Shown here one piece after another: positions 21,905 to 29,075 of a stretch of DNA of 39,217 bases. The stretch is taken from NCBI GenBank assembly GCA_046294345.1, contig JBKBJT010000035.1, positions 1-39,217 of the forward strand, read 5' to 3'. The stretch is from Ferrovibrio sp046294345. GTDB lineage: Bacteria > Pseudomonadota > Alphaproteobacteria > Ferrovibrionales > Ferrovibrionaceae. The notes under the pieces were generated by a model. That model did no database searches and was not told the DNA's origin. It was given only the letters and a program-made list of their open reading frames with translations. A program made the translations under genes and the position numbers. Each line of letters starts with the position of its first letter. Position 1 is the stretch's first letter.

Positions 21905-24121
21905 ATGGCACGGCTGGCCCGCATTATCCTGTGGCAGCGGATCGCCGCCGGCATCACCGCCGGCTGGCGCGATCTGCGGGATTTCGATGCTGTCGCCTGT
22001 TTCCTGGCTGAGCGCGACCGCTGGTTCCTCTGGCTGCCGGCTTTGCTGGGGGGCGGCATAGCGACGTATTTTTTGCTGCCGATGGAGCCGTCCCTGCTGT
22101 CGTTGCGGCTGGGCGTCGCCGCCGGGGCCTTGGCTGTGCTGCTGACCCTGCGTCGCCCGGCCTGGCATCTGCCGGTGCTGGTCCTGCTGACCATGCTGTG
22201 CGGCCTTTGGCTGGCGGCCGAGCGCGGCGCGGCCGTCTCCGCTCCGGTGCTGCAACGGCCGAGCGGCGCCATCTGGCTGGAAGGCCGTGTCCTCGAGATC
22301 GAGCCGCGCGATGCCGGGCATCGCCTGCTACTGGACGATCTGGTGCTGCCGGGCTTCAGTATCGACGAAACGCCACGGCGCCTGCGCATCACCCTGCGCC
22401 GCGATGGCGAACTGTTATGGCCGGGCGAACGCATCCGTGTGCGCGCCATGCTGCTGCCGCCGCCGGAACCGGCCATGCCCGGCGCCTTCGATTTCGCGCG
22501 TTACGCCTGGTTCCGGCAGATCGGCGGCGTCGGCTATACCATCAGCACGCCCGAAGCGATGCCGGCTGGCGAAGATGTCGGTTCTCACGATGCGGTCATG
22601 CTGGGACTGAGTGCATTGCGGCAGGATTGGACGCGCCGCATCGTGGCACAGGCCGATGGCGCGGGCGGCGCGATTGCCACTGCCCTGATGACCGGTGTGC
22701 GTGGCCCGATCCCGGATCACGTCGACACGGCATTCCGCGATTCCGGTCTGGCACATATCCTGTCGATCTCGGGCCTGCATCTCACGCTGGTGGCGGGGCT
22801 GCTGTTCTTTCTGGTGCGCGCCGCGCTCGCGCTCGTTCCGGCGCTGGCATTGCACCATCCGATCAAGAAATGGGCGGCGGGCGCGGCGTTGCTTGGCGCA
22901 CTGGCCTATACGCTGGTCTCGGGTGCGGCCTGGCCGACGCTGCGCGCTCTGCTGATGATCGCGCTGGTGCTGCTGGCGGTGATGCTCGATCGTCGCGCCA
23001 TCACCCTGCGCGCGGTGGCCTGGGCGGCTTTGCTGATGCTGGTACTCTGGCCCGACAGCCTGCTCGATCCGGGTTTCCAGATGTCGTTTGCCGCCGTCAC
23101 CGCGCTGGTGGCGGCCTTCGAAGACCTCGCGCCGCGTCTGATGCGCTGGCGCCAGCAGGCCGGGCCGCTGCGCATCGCATTGCTGTGGCTGATCGGTGTG
23201 ATGGCCGCCAGCCTGGTAGCCGGACTCGGATCCTCGCTATACGCCGCCTATCACTTCAATCGCGTGGCCGATTATGCACTGATCGCCAACCTGCTGGCGG
23301 CACCGCTGGTGGATTTCTGGATCATGCCACTTGTCGTGTTGGCCTTCATCCTGATGCCGCTGGGGCTGGAGGTGCTGGCCCTCACGCCGATGGTGTGGGG
23401 CGTGGATCTGCTGATCGCGCTGGCGCAGTGGGTGGCGGGGTGGCCCGACATGCTGGGCAGCGTACCGGCCATGCCGAACTGGGGGCTGGCGGCGATCACG
23501 CTGGGTGGATTGTGGGTCTGCCTGTGGCGGCGGCGCTGGCGCTGGCTTGGCCTGAGCAGCATATGCGTCGGCGCGCTTTCGCCCTGGCTGATTGCGCAGC
23601 CCGACATGCTGGTCTCCGGTGATGGCCGCCTGCTGGCGGCGCGGGCGCAGGATGGCCGCGTCTATTTCTCCAGCACGCCGCCGCGCGGTTTTGCCGCCGA
23701 GACCTGGTGGGAAAGACTTGGCACGCCGTTGCTGCACCCCTGGCCGAATCTGCGGCGGAACGAAACGGAGGGACGCGTGGGCGCCGATGGTAGCCTGCGC
23801 TGCGATCCGGCCGGTTGCGCCTGGCGTTATCATGGCTTTCTCGTCGCCCTGCCCAGACAGCCGCAGGCCATTACGGAGGACTGCCGACATGCCGATGCGG
23901 TGATCGCCACCCGGATGGCGGTGCGCTATCGCTGCCCGTACGCCCGGGTGGTGATCGACCGCAACGATCTGTGGCGCGGCGGCGCCCACGCCCTGTATCT
24001 GGACCGCCAGGCCGGCATCGGTGTCGTGACCGTGGCACAGCAACGCGGCCGCCGGCCCTGGGTGATCGTCAAAGGCCATGGCGCGCAACGCGACGGCGAA
24101 GATAGCGGAGAGAATCGCTGA
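21905..24121 (+). CDS. comEC: ComEC/Rec2 family competence-type membrane protein
   Basis: The 738-residue protein contains the N-terminal DUF4131-like part with two or three membrane segments and an OB-fold region (WLEGRVLEIEPRDAGHRLL). The competence core follows: ALMTGVRGPIPD, FRDSGLAHILSISGLHLTLV and AWPTLRALLMIALVLLAVML, which mark the channel. About ten membrane helices are seen. The C-terminal region (from SGDGRLLAARAQDGRVYFS) is the degenerate metallo-beta-lactamase-like tail common in alphaproteobacteria, and I see no HxHxDH metal site. ComEC moves single-stranded DNA into the cytoplasm in competent cells; other competence genes are not in the window. ATG 21905 has only a weak ribosome binding site. 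Confidence 0.88.
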   Translation: MARLARIILWQRIAAGITAGWRDLRDFDAVACFLAERDRWFLWLPALLGGGIATYFLLPMEPSLLSLRLGVAAGALAVLLTLRRPAWHLPVLVLLTMLCGLWLAAERGAAVSAPVLQRPSGAIWLEGRVLEIEPRDAGHRLLLDDLVLPGFSIDETPRRLRITLRRDGELLWPGERIRVRAMLLPPPEPAMPGAFDFARYAWFRQIGGVGYTISTPEAMPAGEDVGSHDAVMLGLSALRQDWTRRIVAQADGAGGAIATALMTGVRGPIPDHVDTAFRDSGLAHILSISGLHLTLVAGLLFFLVRAALALVPALALHHPIKKWAAGAALLGALAYTLVSGAAWPTLRALLMIALVLLAVMLDRRAITLRAVAWAALLMLVLWPDSLLDPGFQMSFAAVTALVAAFEDLAPRLMRWRQQAGPLRIALLWLIGVMAASLVAGLGSSLYAAYHFNRVADYALIANLLAAPLVDFWIMPLVVLAFILMPLGLEVLALTPMVWGVDLLIALAQWVAGWPDMLGSVPAMPNWGLAAITLGGLWVCLWRRRWRWLGLSSICVGALSPWLIAQPDMLVSGDGRLLAARAQDGRVYFSSTPPRGFAAETWWERLGTPLLHPWPNLRRNETEGRVGADGSLRCDPAGCAWRYHGFLVALPRQPQAITEDCRHADAVIATRMAVRYRCPYARVVIDRNDLWRGGAHALYLDRQAGIGVVTVAQQRGRRPWVIVKGHGAQRDGEDSGENR

Positions 24122-24186
24122 CCGTATGGAACAATGCCGCCATGGCGGCGTTTGAAGGGCGACAGAATAAAGCCAAGGAGGCTGCC

Positions 24187-24342
24187 GTGATCCCGATCCT
24201 CGCCATTATGGCCGTGCTGCTCCTGCTGGTCCTGCCGATATGGCCCTACAGTCGCAGCTGGAGCGTGGTGCCGGGTGGAATGGTGGCCTTGGTGATCCTG
24301 ACTTTCCTGGCCTTCATGCTGGTGGGGAACATCGTGGCCTGA
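24187..24342 (+). CDS. DUF3309 family small membrane protein
   Basis: The gene encodes 51 residues from a GTG at 24187, with AAGGAG six bases upstream. The peptide has two hydrophobic segments (ILAIMAVLLLLVLPI and GGMVALVILTFLAFML) joined by WPYSRSWSVVPG. The PxWPYSR-W-x-x-x-P-x-G pattern is that of DUF3309, a family of very small two-helix proteins in proteobacteria with no known function. An in-frame ATG upstream at 24142 is possible, but the Shine-Dalgarno sequence favours the GTG. Sits 65 bp after comEC. Confidence 0.75.
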   Translation: MIPILAIMAVLLLLVLPIWPYSRSWSVVPGGMVALVILTFLAFMLVGNIVA

Positions 24343-24425
24343 ATGGCTGTGACATTTCGCTCCGCCATGGAACCCGTCCTGACAGTGGCTGTTGCCTTCT
24401 GACGATCACCAGTCAGGAGGGTCTT

Positions 24426-24983
24426 ATGGCAAAGTTAAGTGGATTTCGTATTCTCATCATCGCCACCGATGGTTTCGAACAGTCGGAACTGGTGGTGCCG
24501 CGGGATAAACTGCGCGAGGCAGGCGCCACAGTCGATGTCGCCTCGCCCACCGGCAAACCGATCCGGGGCTGGGACAGGAAAGACTGGGGCAGTGAGATCG
24601 GTGTCGACCTGAAGATCGCCGCCGCGGAGCCGGCCGGCTATGACGCGCTGGTGATCCCGGGCGGGCAGATCAACCCCGACAAGCTGCGGGTGGACGAGAA
24701 CGCCATGGCCACGGTGCGGGCCTTCCTCGATGGCGGCAAGGTGGTGGCGGCGATCTGCCATGGCCCCTGGCTGCTGGTTGAGGCCGATGCGGTGCGCGAC
24801 CGAACGGTGACGTCCTACAAATCAATCCGCACCGACCTGGCCAATGCCGGCGGCCGCTGGGTCGACCGCGAAGTGGTGGTGGATCAGGGTATCGTCACCA
24901 GCCGTTCGCCCGATGATCTGAACGCCTTCGTGGGTAAGATCATCGAGGAAGTGCGGGAAGGACGGCATCGGCGTGCTGCCTGA
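24426..24983 (+). CDS. PfpI/DJ-1 family protein (type 1 glutamine amidotransferase fold)
   Basis: The 185-residue protein belongs to the DJ-1/PfpI superfamily. The catalytic cysteine lies in the elbow VVAAICHGPWLL, the conserved glutamate in TDGFEQSELVVP, and the family pattern YDALVIPGGQINPDKLR is present. Members act as proteases, glyoxalase III-type deglycases or chaperones, and sequence alone does not separate them; the AICHGP context is typical of PfpI. The ATG follows AGGAGGG at a perfect distance, so expression should be strong. The gene ends 24 bp before a bidirectional terminator shared with convergent lexA. Confidence 0.9.
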   Translation: MAKLSGFRILIIATDGFEQSELVVPRDKLREAGATVDVASPTGKPIRGWDRKDWGSEIGVDLKIAAAEPAGYDALVIPGGQINPDKLRVDENAMATVRAFLDGGKVVAAICHGPWLLVEADAVRDRTVTSYKSIRTDLANAGGRWVDREVVVDQGIVTSRSPDDLNAFVGKIIEEVREGRHRRAA

Positions 24984-25007
24984 CTGCTGCCGCTGAATCC
25001 GGATATG

Positions 25008-25037
25008 AAAAAGGCGGGAGATGATCCCGCCTTTTTT
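25008..25037. terminator. Bidirectional Rho-independent terminator between pfpI-like gene and lexA
   Basis: The stem AAAAAGGCGGGA (25008-25019) pairs perfectly with TCCCGCCTTTTT (25025-25036), leaving the 5-base loop GATGA, followed by a T run to 25037; the A run at the start provides a U tract for transcripts from the other direction. It lies between the two convergent stops and should terminate both. Confidence 0.9.
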
Positions 25038-25057
25038 GTATTCCGGAGATTTTGCGG

Positions 25058-25795
25058 TCAGTAGCGCCGCAGCAGGCCGACCAGGCGACCCTGCACCTTG
25101 ACCCGGTCGGGCCCGAAGATGCGGGTTTCATAAGCCGGGTTTGCGGCTTCCAGGGCAACCGAGTTGCCCTTGCGGCGCAGGCGCTTCAGGGTCACTTCCT
25201 GGTCGTCGACCAGGGCGACCACGATGCTGCCGTTCTCGGCATTGTCGCTGCGCTGGATGATCACGGTGTCCCCATCCATGATGCCGGCGTCCACCATCGA
25301 ATCGCCGGCCACTTCCAGTGCGTAATGGTCACCGTTGCCCAGCAGGCCGATGGGAACGTCGATCTGCGTGCTCATGTCGCGCAGGGCCTCGATCGGCGTG
25401 CCGGCGGCGATGCGGCCGTAGAGCGGCAGGGTGACGATGTCGCGCGCGTTATAGGGGCTGACATTCACCGGGGTGCCCTGCATCGGGCCGCCGCCTTCCA
25501 CGGCGCGCGGCGTCAGCCGGTTGCGCGGTGTGCTGCTGCGGACATTGCCGCCGCCCACGCCGCCGCGGGTCGGGACCGCCGAATCGGGCAGACGCAGTAC
25601 TTCCAGGGCGCGGGCGCGATGGGCGAGGCGTCGGATGAAGCCACGCTCTTCCAGGCCGGTCACCAGGCGGTGGATGCCCGACTTGGATTTCAGCTTCATG
25701 GCCTCCTTCATTTCCTCGAAGGAGGGGGAAACGCCGGATGTCTCCAGCTTTTCGTGAATGAACAGCAGCAGGTCGTGCTGCTTGCGGGTCAGCAT
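25058..25795 (-). CDS. lexA: LexA repressor
   Basis: The 245-residue LexA has the N-terminal winged-helix region (TSGVSPSFEEMKEAMKLKSK), a long flexible linker of about 60 residues rich in G and P, and the C-terminal S24 peptidase. The cleavage site is A131-G132 in GRIAAGTPIEA, with nucleophile S166 (GDSMVDAG) and general base K204 (EVTLKR). RecA on single-stranded DNA triggers self-cleavage and induces the SOS genes. ATG 25795 starts MLTRKQHDLL, the normal LexA N-terminus. A LexA box lies 118 bp upstream, so it is autoregulated. It is convergent with the PfpI-like gene, with a shared terminator. Confidence 0.96.
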   Translation of the reverse strand: MLTRKQHDLLLFIHEKLETSGVSPSFEEMKEAMKLKSKSGIHRLVTGLEERGFIRRLAHRARALEVLRLPDSAVPTRGGVGGGNVRSSTPRNRLTPRAVEGGGPMQGTPVNVSPYNARDIVTLPLYGRIAAGTPIEALRDMSTQIDVPIGLLGNGDHYALEVAGDSMVDAGIMDGDTVIIQRSDNAENGSIVVALVDDQEVTLKRLRRKGNSVALEAANPAYETRIFGPDRVKVQGRLVGLLRRY

Positions 25796-25912
25796 GGTCA
25801 GCCTCCTCGGTCTGGGTTCGGCCGCCTGATCCGCGAAACGCGGCCCCGCGAATACGGGAGGCCGGGAAAAAGGAGAACCGGCCAGGCGGAACGAACAAGA
25901 AATCCACGAAAT

Positions 25913-25927
25913 GTTCTAATGAGGTTC
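25913..25927. promoter_or_regulatory. LexA (SOS) box upstream of lexA
   Basis: GTTCTAATGAGGTTC is a GTTC-N7-GTTC direct repeat, 118 bp upstream of the lexA start codon. This is the alphaproteobacterial LexA operator form, in the position expected for autorepression. It also anchors the interpretation of the similar site at 248-262. Confidence 0.85.
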
Positions 25928-26023
25928 TGCATTCGGGTCAAGTATTTTTCCACAGGCATAGGGATATATGTTGGGTAACCTCCTTCCTTAACCATCTACA
26001 GGTTGAGCGATTCAATGCCGCAA

Positions 26024-26122
26024 CCCGGGGCCCCGGGCTTTACGGGACCATCCGTACCGGGAAATATGGCGACATAACAAAGCCCCCAGCCGGCCAGAAG
26101 GCCGACGGGACCGGATCGCCGG
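26024..26122 (+). promoter_or_regulatory. Palindrome-rich putative 5' leader of chemoreceptor mRNA
   Basis: Four short hairpin-forming units follow each other: the perfect palindrome CCCGGGGCCCCGGG (26024-26037), TACGG-GACCAT-CCGTA (26041-26056), CGGCC-AGAA-GGCCG (26091-26104) and CCGG-ATCG-CCGG (26111-26122). They lie between the likely promoter and the start codon at 26144. An AAAGCC stretch between hairpins recalls c-di-GMP-I riboswitches, but the conserved 5' half of that class is not matched. I call it only a candidate structured leader. Confidence 0.35.
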
Positions 26123-26143
26123 CCCGAGGGGAGGGAGGACAAA

Positions 26144-28450
26144 ATGAGTATTCGGCAGAAGCTTACCCTGGCCATCGCCGTTCTGGCCGGCCTGACGCTG
26201 GTTGCGAATGTGATCGGCGGATTGTTTTTCGGTCGCGTGCAGGGCAGCTACGCCGGGATCACCAGCACCAACCTGCCGGCCGTGGTTTCGGCCCTGAACC
26301 TGGCGGCCACCAGCGCCGAACTGACCGCCAATGCGCCGGTGCTGGCCAGCGTCACCAATGATGCCGAGCGCCAGAAGGCCGCCGCCGAACTGAAGGCGAA
26401 GCAGGACGAACTGAAACTGGCGGTCGAAAAGGTGAAGGCGACCGCGGCGCCGGAGCAGGCCGAACAGATCGAAGGCATCGACAAGGCGATCGAGACGCTG
26501 GACCGCATGATGGCGCAGATCAACCGTTCGGTCACCGCGCGGCTGAACTACACCGCCGATCGCGAACAGCTTCTGGCCAAGATCAACACCGACTATCTCA
26601 GTTTTCAGGCGCAGATGCGGCCGGCGCTGGATCGCGCGATCTTTGAGCTGCGCCAGCCCAATGCCAAGCCCGAGGTGGCTGAGGCCGCCAATGCGCTGAT
26701 CGCCGCCGGCAATGCGGTGAACCAGCTGGTCGGCGTGCTGGCGGTGGCCGCACAGGGCCCGAGCAACGCCGAACTCGACAAGCTGTTCGCCGAATTCACC
26801 AAACTGAACAGCACGGCACTGGAGGAACTCGACTGGGCATCCAAGCAGTTCGATATTTCCGAGCTGCTGGCCACCACGCAGAAACTGCTGGGATACGGCC
26901 AGGGCACCGAGAGCATGTTCGGCGTGCGCCGCGGCGAATTGCGCACGGTGAATACCGCGGGCGTGGCGCTGAATCTCGCTCGCAATGCCGCAGCCGAATT
27001 GTCGGGCAAGGTGCAGGCTCTGGTCGATGAGGCCAGCAAGGCGGCCGATGGCGCGGCGGCGCAGGCCGCCGGCCAGTCGAGTACGGCGCAGATCGTGCTG
27101 GTCGTCATCACCGTGATCTGCCTGGGCATTGCGGCGCTGATCGGATTCTTTTTCGTCGGTCCGCAGGTGACGGCGCCGATCGACCGCCTGACGGCGGCGG
27201 CTCGGCGGCTCGCCGACCGCGACTGGTCGGTGGAACTGGCCGAGACGAAGCGCGACGACGAACTGGGCGAAATGGCGCGAGCCATCGAGGTGCTGAAAAC
27301 CAGCGGGCAGGAAAACGAAAAGCTGCAGCGCGAGGTGGAGCAGGGCCGTGTCGAGTTCGAGAAACAGCGCAAGGCGCAGGAGGACGTGCTGGAGCAGGCC
27401 ATCGGCCAGATCGTGGCAGCGGCCACCGCCGGCGACCTGACCCGCCGCATCGATGCCGACGCCCTGCAAGGCGTGATGCGCACCCTTGGCATCGGCGTGA
27501 ACGACCTGCTGGGCACGGTGGAACGGGCGCTGAACGACCTGGGGCAGATGCTGGAATCGCTGGCCCATGGCGACCTGACGCATCGTATCGACGGCAATCA
27601 TCGCGGCCTGTTCGCGCAACTGGCCGAGAATGCCAACACGCTGGCCGGCAAGCTGGCCGAGATCGTCGGGCGCCTGAGCCAGACGGCGGGCAATGTGCGC
27701 GATGCCTCGGCCGAGATTTCGGTCGGCAGCAACGACCTGGCCCAGCGCACCGAGCAGCAGGCCGCCAGCCTGCAGCGCACGGCCGCATCGATGGAGCAGA
27801 TCACCGCCACCGTGCGTCATAATGCCGACAATGCGCGGCAGGCCAGCCAGCTTGCGGTCACGGCGCGCGACACGGCCGACAAGGGCGGTGCCGTGGTCGA
27901 CCGTGCCGTCTCTGCGATGGGGCAGATCGAGGAGAGTGCGCGCAAGATCGTCGATATCGTCGGCCTGATCGACGAGATCGCCTTCCAGACCAATTTGCTG
28001 GCGCTGAATGCGTCAGTCGAGGCCGCCCGCGCGGGCGAAGCGGGCAAGGGTTTCGCCGTGGTGGCGCAGGAAGTGCGCGCGCTGGCGCAGCGTTCGGCGG
28101 ATGCATCGAAGGACATCAAGGCCCTGATCCAGGAATCGAACGCTCAGGTGCGCGATGGCGCCAAGCTGGTGAACGAGGCGGGCGGTTCGTTGAGCGGCAT
28201 CGTCGATGCGGTGAAGCGCGTGGCCGGTATCATCGAGGAAATCTCGATTGCCAGCCAGGAGCAGGCCTCGGGGCTGGACGAGATCAACGATGCCGTGGCG
28301 CAGATGGACGAGATGACCCAGCGCAACGGCGCGCTGGTGGAAGAGACCACGGCCTCGGCGCAGTCGCTGGCCGATCAGGCGCGCGACCTTGCCGCTTCGA
28401 TCACGTTCTTCCGCCTCGATCATGAACCGGCGGCGAGAGCGGCGGAATAA
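26144..28450 (+). CDS. Methyl-accepting chemotaxis protein with periplasmic helical sensor
   Basis: This 768-residue chemoreceptor has an N-terminal membrane helix (8-30) and a long, entirely helical periplasmic domain of about 285 residues, probably of the helical bimodular (HBM) type. A second membrane helix follows at about 315-336, then a HAMP domain, a helical linker and what appears to be a second HAMP near 457-505. The signalling domain has the hairpin tip EIAFQTNLLALNASVEAARA with FAVVAQEVRALAQRS at about 610-655. The C-terminus lacks a CheR-binding pentapeptide. It should signal to CheA/CheW; the ligand is unknown. The 3' end overlaps the convergent macrodomain gene by 31 bp. Strong ribosome binding site GGAGGAC. 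Confidence 0.95.
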   Translation: MSIRQKLTLAIAVLAGLTLVANVIGGLFFGRVQGSYAGITSTNLPAVVSALNLAATSAELTANAPVLASVTNDAERQKAAAELKAKQDELKLAVEKVKATAAPEQAEQIEGIDKAIETLDRMMAQINRSVTARLNYTADREQLLAKINTDYLSFQAQMRPALDRAIFELRQPNAKPEVAEAANALIAAGNAVNQLVGVLAVAAQGPSNAELDKLFAEFTKLNSTALEELDWASKQFDISELLATTQKLLGYGQGTESMFGVRRGELRTVNTAGVALNLARNAAAELSGKVQALVDEASKAADGAAAQAAGQSSTAQIVLVVITVICLGIAALIGFFFVGPQVTAPIDRLTAAARRLADRDWSVELAETKRDDELGEMARAIEVLKTSGQENEKLQREVEQGRVEFEKQRKAQEDVLEQAIGQIVAAATAGDLTRRIDADALQGVMRTLGIGVNDLLGTVERALNDLGQMLESLAHGDLTHRIDGNHRGLFAQLAENANTLAGKLAEIVGRLSQTAGNVRDASAEISVGSNDLAQRTEQQAASLQRTAASMEQITATVRHNADNARQASQLAVTARDTADKGGAVVDRAVSAMGQIEESARKIVDIVGLIDEIAFQTNLLALNASVEAARAGEAGKGFAVVAQEVRALAQRSADASKDIKALIQESNAQVRDGAKLVNEAGGSLSGIVDAVKRVAGIIEEISIASQEQASGLDEINDAVAQMDEMTQRNGALVEETTASAQSLADQARDLAASITFFRLDHEPAARAAE

Positions 28451-28938
28451 ACCGCCGCGTCGCGACCCGAGAAGCAGCAGAAGATCACGCGCTCGGGCTT
28501 TGGCTGCGCCGCCACCCAGCGGCGCGCCTCGGCCACGGCTATCGCCGTGGCAGCCTCCAGCGGATAGCCGAAGATACCGGTCGAGATCGCGGGAAAGGCG
28601 ATGCTCGAGAGGCCGTGCTGTTGTGCCAGCGCCAGGCTGTTGCGATAGCAGCCAGTCAGCAGGGCTGGTTCGCCCCGTGTGCCGCCCTGCCAGACCGGAC
28701 CGACGGTGTGGATCACATGGCGGGCGGGCAGGCGGTAACCGGCGGTGATGCGCGCCTCGCCGGTGGGGCAGTGGCCGATGCGGCGGCATTCCGCTTCCAG
28801 CTCCGGTCCGGCGGCGCGATGGATGGCGCCGCAGACGCCGCCGCCGGGCAGCAGGCTTTCATTCGCCGCGTTGACGATGGCGTCCACGTCCAGCCGCGTA
28901 ATGTCACCGGTGACGACAGCGATGCGTGAGTTCGTCAT
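28420..28938 (-). CDS. Macrodomain protein, O-acetyl-ADP-ribose deacetylase type
   Basis: A 172-residue single macrodomain of the YmdB/MacroD class. The motifs that bind ADP-ribose are visible: VVTGDITRLDVDAIVNAANE, the GGGVCGAIH loop, the GEARITAGYRLPARHVIHTVGP segment and FPAISTGIFGYPLEAA near the end. Such enzymes remove the acetyl group from O-acetyl-ADP-ribose and reverse mono-ADP-ribosylation on acidic residues. The length is normal. Its last 10 codons overlap the end of the chemoreceptor gene on the other strand, which is tight but tolerable. Divergent from the deacetylase-like gene at 29076. Confidence 0.93.
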   Translation of the reverse strand: MTNSRIAVVTGDITRLDVDAIVNAANESLLPGGGVCGAIHRAAGPELEAECRRIGHCPTGEARITAGYRLPARHVIHTVGPVWQGGTRGEPALLTGCYRNSLALAQQHGLSSIAFPAISTGIFGYPLEAATAIAVAEARRWVAAQPKPERVIFCCFSGRDAAVYSAALAAGS

Positions 28939-28981
28939 GGCCGAATCCTAGCAGGGTTGCGAATCGCCGGCACGGTTTGTC

Positions 28982-28997
28982 TTTACCTTTTGCTAAC
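28982..28997. promoter_or_regulatory. CtrA-like box TTTA-N7-CTAAC
   Basis: TTTACCTTTTGCTAAC matches the CtrA consensus TTAA-N7-TTAAC with two substitutions and is followed by CAT, extending it to the CTAACCAT form. It lies 94 bp before the divergent polysaccharide deacetylase gene and 44 bp upstream of the macrodomain start. A second copy with the same two substitutions is at 34790-34805. Confidence 0.4.
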
Positions 28998-29075
28998 CAT
29001 GGCGAAACGACAATGGGGGCAACGCTTTGCACGCTGCGCTTGCCGTGCCTGCCGCAATCCTTTAACCGGGTCGAG

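Larger units (their letters stand above)
25796..26143. other. 348-bp intergenic region between lexA and the chemoreceptor gene
   Basis: No protein-coding gene is evident. It contains the lexA promoter with a LexA box (25913-25927), a CtrA-type half-site TTAACCAT (25988-25995), and from 26024 to about 26122 a series of palindromes likely to fold in the leader of the chemoreceptor mRNA. The region ends with the purine-rich ribosome binding site GAGGGGAGGGAGGAC of that gene. Confidence 0.7.

Noticed and set aside
21788..22321. N-terminal extension of gltX to 645 residues
   Set aside because: The extra region overlaps comEC in antisense and is not part of the GltX family; ATG 21787 gives the normal start.
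25875..25896. Further GAAC pairs near lexA as a second LexA box
   Set aside because: The GAAC copies are spaced 10 and 0 bp apart, not 7, so they do not form a GTTC-N7-GTTC site.
26024..26122. c-di-GMP-I riboswitch upstream of the chemoreceptor
   Set aside because: Only an AAAGCC stretch and a nearby hairpin are similar; the conserved first half of the class is missing, so it is not called as that riboswitch.
26012..27820. A 602-codon minus-strand open frame opposite the chemoreceptor gene
   Set aside because: The plus strand carries an unmistakable chemoreceptor; the opposite frame has low-complexity composition and no domains.
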